From NCBI GenBank assembly GCA_945952425.1, contig CAMFIX010000090.1:1-9151 (forward strand): a stretch of DNA of 9,151 nucleotides. The letters are read 5' to 3'. This document shows, in pieces, positions 7,377-9,151 of this stretch (the first letter of the stretch is position 1; each line of letters opens with the position of its first letter). Source of the stretch: an uncultured Pseudorhodobacter sp. (GTDB lineage Bacteria > Pseudomonadota > Alphaproteobacteria > Rhodobacterales > Rhodobacteraceae). Under the pieces are notes generated by a model. The model was not told where the DNA came from. It searched no databases and worked only from the letters and a program-made list of their open reading frames with translations. The translations under genes and the position numbers were made by a program.

Positions 7377-7392
7377 TACGACTGAGGTCTAA
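7377..7392. promoter_or_regulatory. Imperfect dyad, candidate regulator site
   Basis: TACGAC and GTCTAA flank a TGAG spacer. The inner GAC/GTC and the outermost T/A pair are symmetrical, the other two positions are not. It is the least GC-rich stretch of the divergent gap. TCTAAT at 7388-7393 resembles a -10 box for coxG, though no matching -35 is present, as expected for an activator-dependent promoter. A LuxR-type regulator binding here could serve both directions. Assignment is inference from position and symmetry. Confidence 0.3.
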
Positions 7393-7442
7393 TGGCGCGG
7401 GCCCCATGGCCTCGCTAGCCTGCGATCAAAGGGAGGATTCCG

Positions 7443-7990
7443 ATGGAACTTGCAGACAGCCGCCAGATCGCGGCGCGTCCCGATGCCGTTTGGGCGGCGA
7501 TCCTCGATCCCGAGGTTCTGGCCGCCTGTATCCCGGGTTGCGAAAGCCTGACGGGCTCGGTCGAGGCGGGATACGAGGCGGTCGTGGTGCAAAAGGTCGG
7601 CCCGGTCTCGGCGCGCTTCACCGGGGTGGTGACGCTGTCCGATATCGTCGTGGGCCAAAGCCTGACCATCACCGGCGAGGGCAAGGGCGGGCCTGCGGGC
7701 TTTGCCAAGGGCGGGGCGAAGGTCGCCCTGGCACCGGAAGGCGAGGGCACGCTTCTGACCTATGAGGTCAAGGCCGCGGTCGGCGGCAAGCTGGCGCAGC
7801 TGGGCAGCCGCATCATCGACGGGTTCACGAAGAAGCTCGCCGACCAGTTCTTCGAGAATTTCGCCGTGGCTGTCGGCGGGCCGGTGGAGGTCACCGAAGA
7901 GGCGCCGAAAAAGGGCTGGCTCGGCCGGCTTTGGGGAAAGAAAGACGCAGGCGAGGCCGAAGGCCCGGATGCCGCAAAGGGAGGAGAGGC

Positions 7991-7994
<4 letters not shown>
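7443..7994 (+). CDS. coxG: CoxG-family SRPBCC protein
   Basis: The 183-residue protein starts with the typical MELADSRQIAARPDAVWAAI and continues with IPGCESL (30-36), the KVGPVSARFTG strand (51-61), GEGKGGPAGFAKG (78-90) and AAVGGKLAQLGSRIIDG (111-127). These are hallmarks of the CO dehydrogenase subunit G family with an SRPBCC (START-like) ligand-binding fold. CoxG anchors CODH to the cytoplasmic membrane in Oligotropha, and recent work on a mycobacterial homologue shows it binds menaquinone and passes electrons onward. The C-terminal tail (156-183) is charged and glycine/alanine-rich with a short KKGWLGRLWGKK amphipathic patch that could touch the membrane. The Shine-Dalgarno GGGAGGA (7431-7437) is well placed. 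The stop overlaps the coxS start in ATGA (7991-7994). Position ahead of coxS makes it the first gene of this operon. Confidence 0.95.
7979..7986 (+). promoter_or_regulatory. Strong ribosome site fixing the coxS start
   Basis: GGGAGGAG ends four bases before the ATG at 7991, inside the last codons of coxG. It decides for 7991 over an in-frame ATG at 7931, which would add 20 basic residues unlike any part of the family and overlap coxG by 64 bases. Confidence 0.75.
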
Positions 7995-8461
<467 letters not shown>

Positions 8462-8464
8462 GAG

Positions 8465-9151
8465 ATGCCGAAAGATTCGACTGAAAAGACCTCTGGGATC
8501 GGCGCGCCCATGAAGCGCCGCGAAGACATCCGCTTCCTGACCGGACGCGGGGTCTATACCGATGACGTGAAACTGGCCGGCCAGACCCATGCGGTCTTCG
8601 TCCGCAGCCAGGTCGCCCATGGGCGGATCAAATCCATCGACACTGCCGCCGCTTCGGCCATGCCGGGCGTGCTGGCGGTCTTCACCGGCGAGGATTTCAA
8701 GGATGTCGGCGGCAATCCTGCCGGCTGGCTGATCAAGTCGCGCAACGGCGAGCCGATGCGCGAACCCAAGCGCCCCGTGCTCGCCCATGGCAAGGTGCGT
8801 CATGTGGGCGACGCCTATGCCGCGGTGATCGCCGAGACCCTGGCCCAGGCCAAGGATGCCGCCGAGCAGCTGGCGGCCGACACCGACATCGAGGAACTGC
8901 CCGCCATCATCGACATGAAGGCCGCGGCGGCGGATTCCTCCAACCGCGTGCATGACGAGATCCCCGACAACCTCTGCTATGACTGGGGCTGGATCGAGGA
9001 CAACAGGGCGGCCGTCGAGGCGGTCTTCGCGAAGGCGCCCCATGTGACGACGCTGGAATTGGTGAACAACCGCCTGGTGCCGAACGCGATGGAGCCCCGC
9101 GCCAGCATCGGCGAATATTTCCCCGGCACCGGCGATTACAAGCTGACGACG
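8465..9151 (+). CDS. coxL: CODH-type large subunit, N-terminal part
   Basis: Translation runs for 229 codons to the right edge with no stop; complete family members have about 770-810 residues. The N-terminal aldehyde oxidase/xanthine dehydrogenase a/b hammerhead domain is clear: GIGAPMKRREDIRFLTGRG (11-29), YTDDVKLAGQ (31-40), PGVLAVFTGEDF (67-78), RHVGDAYAAVIAETLAQAKD (112-131), then NNRLVPNAMEPR (201-212), which begins the molybdopterin-binding part. This subunit holds the molybdenum-pterin cytosine dinucleotide and performs the hydroxylation. The N-terminus and gene order resemble form II (CODH-like) proteins more than the Oligotropha form I enzyme, by eye. The deciding active-site loop (AYRCSFR in form I, AYRGAGR in form II) is outside the window, so the substrate is open. 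Start ATG at 8465 has GGAG (8455-8458) six bases away, overlapping the end of coxS. Confidence 0.95.
   Translation, partial: MPKDSTEKTSGIGAPMKRREDIRFLTGRGVYTDDVKLAGQTHAVFVRSQVAHGRIKSIDTAAASAMPGVLAVFTGEDFKDVGGNPAGWLIKSRNGEPMREPKRPVLAHGKVRHVGDAYAAVIAETLAQAKDAAEQLAADTDIEELPAIIDMKAAAADSSNRVHDEIPDNLCYDWGWIEDNRAAVEAVFAKAPHVTTLELVNNRLVPNAMEPRASIGEYFPGTGDYKLTT

Noticed and set aside
7931..7990. An upstream in-frame start for coxS at 7931
   Set aside because: It would add a basic stretch unrelated to the family and overlap coxG; the strong ribosome site at 7979-7986 fits the ATG at 7991.

Overview
The window is very GC-rich (roughly two thirds G+C or more) and densely packed. Gene content, codon bias and the style of its intergenic hairpins suggest an alphaproteobacterium, most likely a member of the Rhodobacteraceae. 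That placement is an inference from gene families and composition; no rRNA or other marker is present.

Layout. (1) Bases 2-2937, plus strand: the end of a CoxE-like von Willebrand factor A protein cut by the left edge, then an XdhC/CoxI-family molybdenum-cofactor chaperone and a molybdopterin-binding (MoeA/MogA-like) protein. These are accessory functions for maturing a molybdenum hydroxylase. (2) Bases 3086-7330, minus strand: a three-gene signalling block read right to left. It comprises a NarL/LuxR-type response regulator, a FIST-domain sensor protein and a hybrid histidine kinase with two PAS-like regions. FIST and kinase genes share one base (TGATG), so they are probably translationally coupled. 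The pair resembles the NosP (FIST, haem/NO sensor) and NahK (hybrid kinase) pair of Pseudomonas. (3) Bases 7443-9151, plus strand: coxG, coxS and the first 229 codons of coxL, the start of a carbon-monoxide-dehydrogenase-type molybdenum hydroxylase operon. The order S-L with no M gene before S, and the N-terminal sequence of the large subunit, favour the form II (CODH-like, substrate uncertain) class. The active-site loop that would settle this lies beyond the right edge.

How it may work together. The large and small subunits carry the molybdenum cofactor and two [2Fe-2S] clusters, CoxG links the enzyme to the membrane and quinones, XdhC and the molybdopterin-binding protein handle the cofactor, and the CoxE-like protein works with a MoxR-type AAA+ ATPase (expected just upstream) in metal-centre assembly. 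The signalling block sits between the accessory and structural parts and diverges from coxG across a 112-bp gap. The simplest hypothesis is that FIST/kinase/regulator controls coxGSL. Related FIST/kinase/LuxR sets in Pseudomonas are tied to NO signalling and alcohol oxidation, so the molybdoenzyme here could be an aldehyde oxidase-type enzyme rather than a CO oxidiser. This is inference.

Non-coding structure is concentrated in two places: the convergent gap 2938-3085 and the 325-bp gap 6355-6679. Both hold a strong GC hairpin next to a shared 28-bp sequence. The second also holds three tandem hairpin units of about 35 bp.
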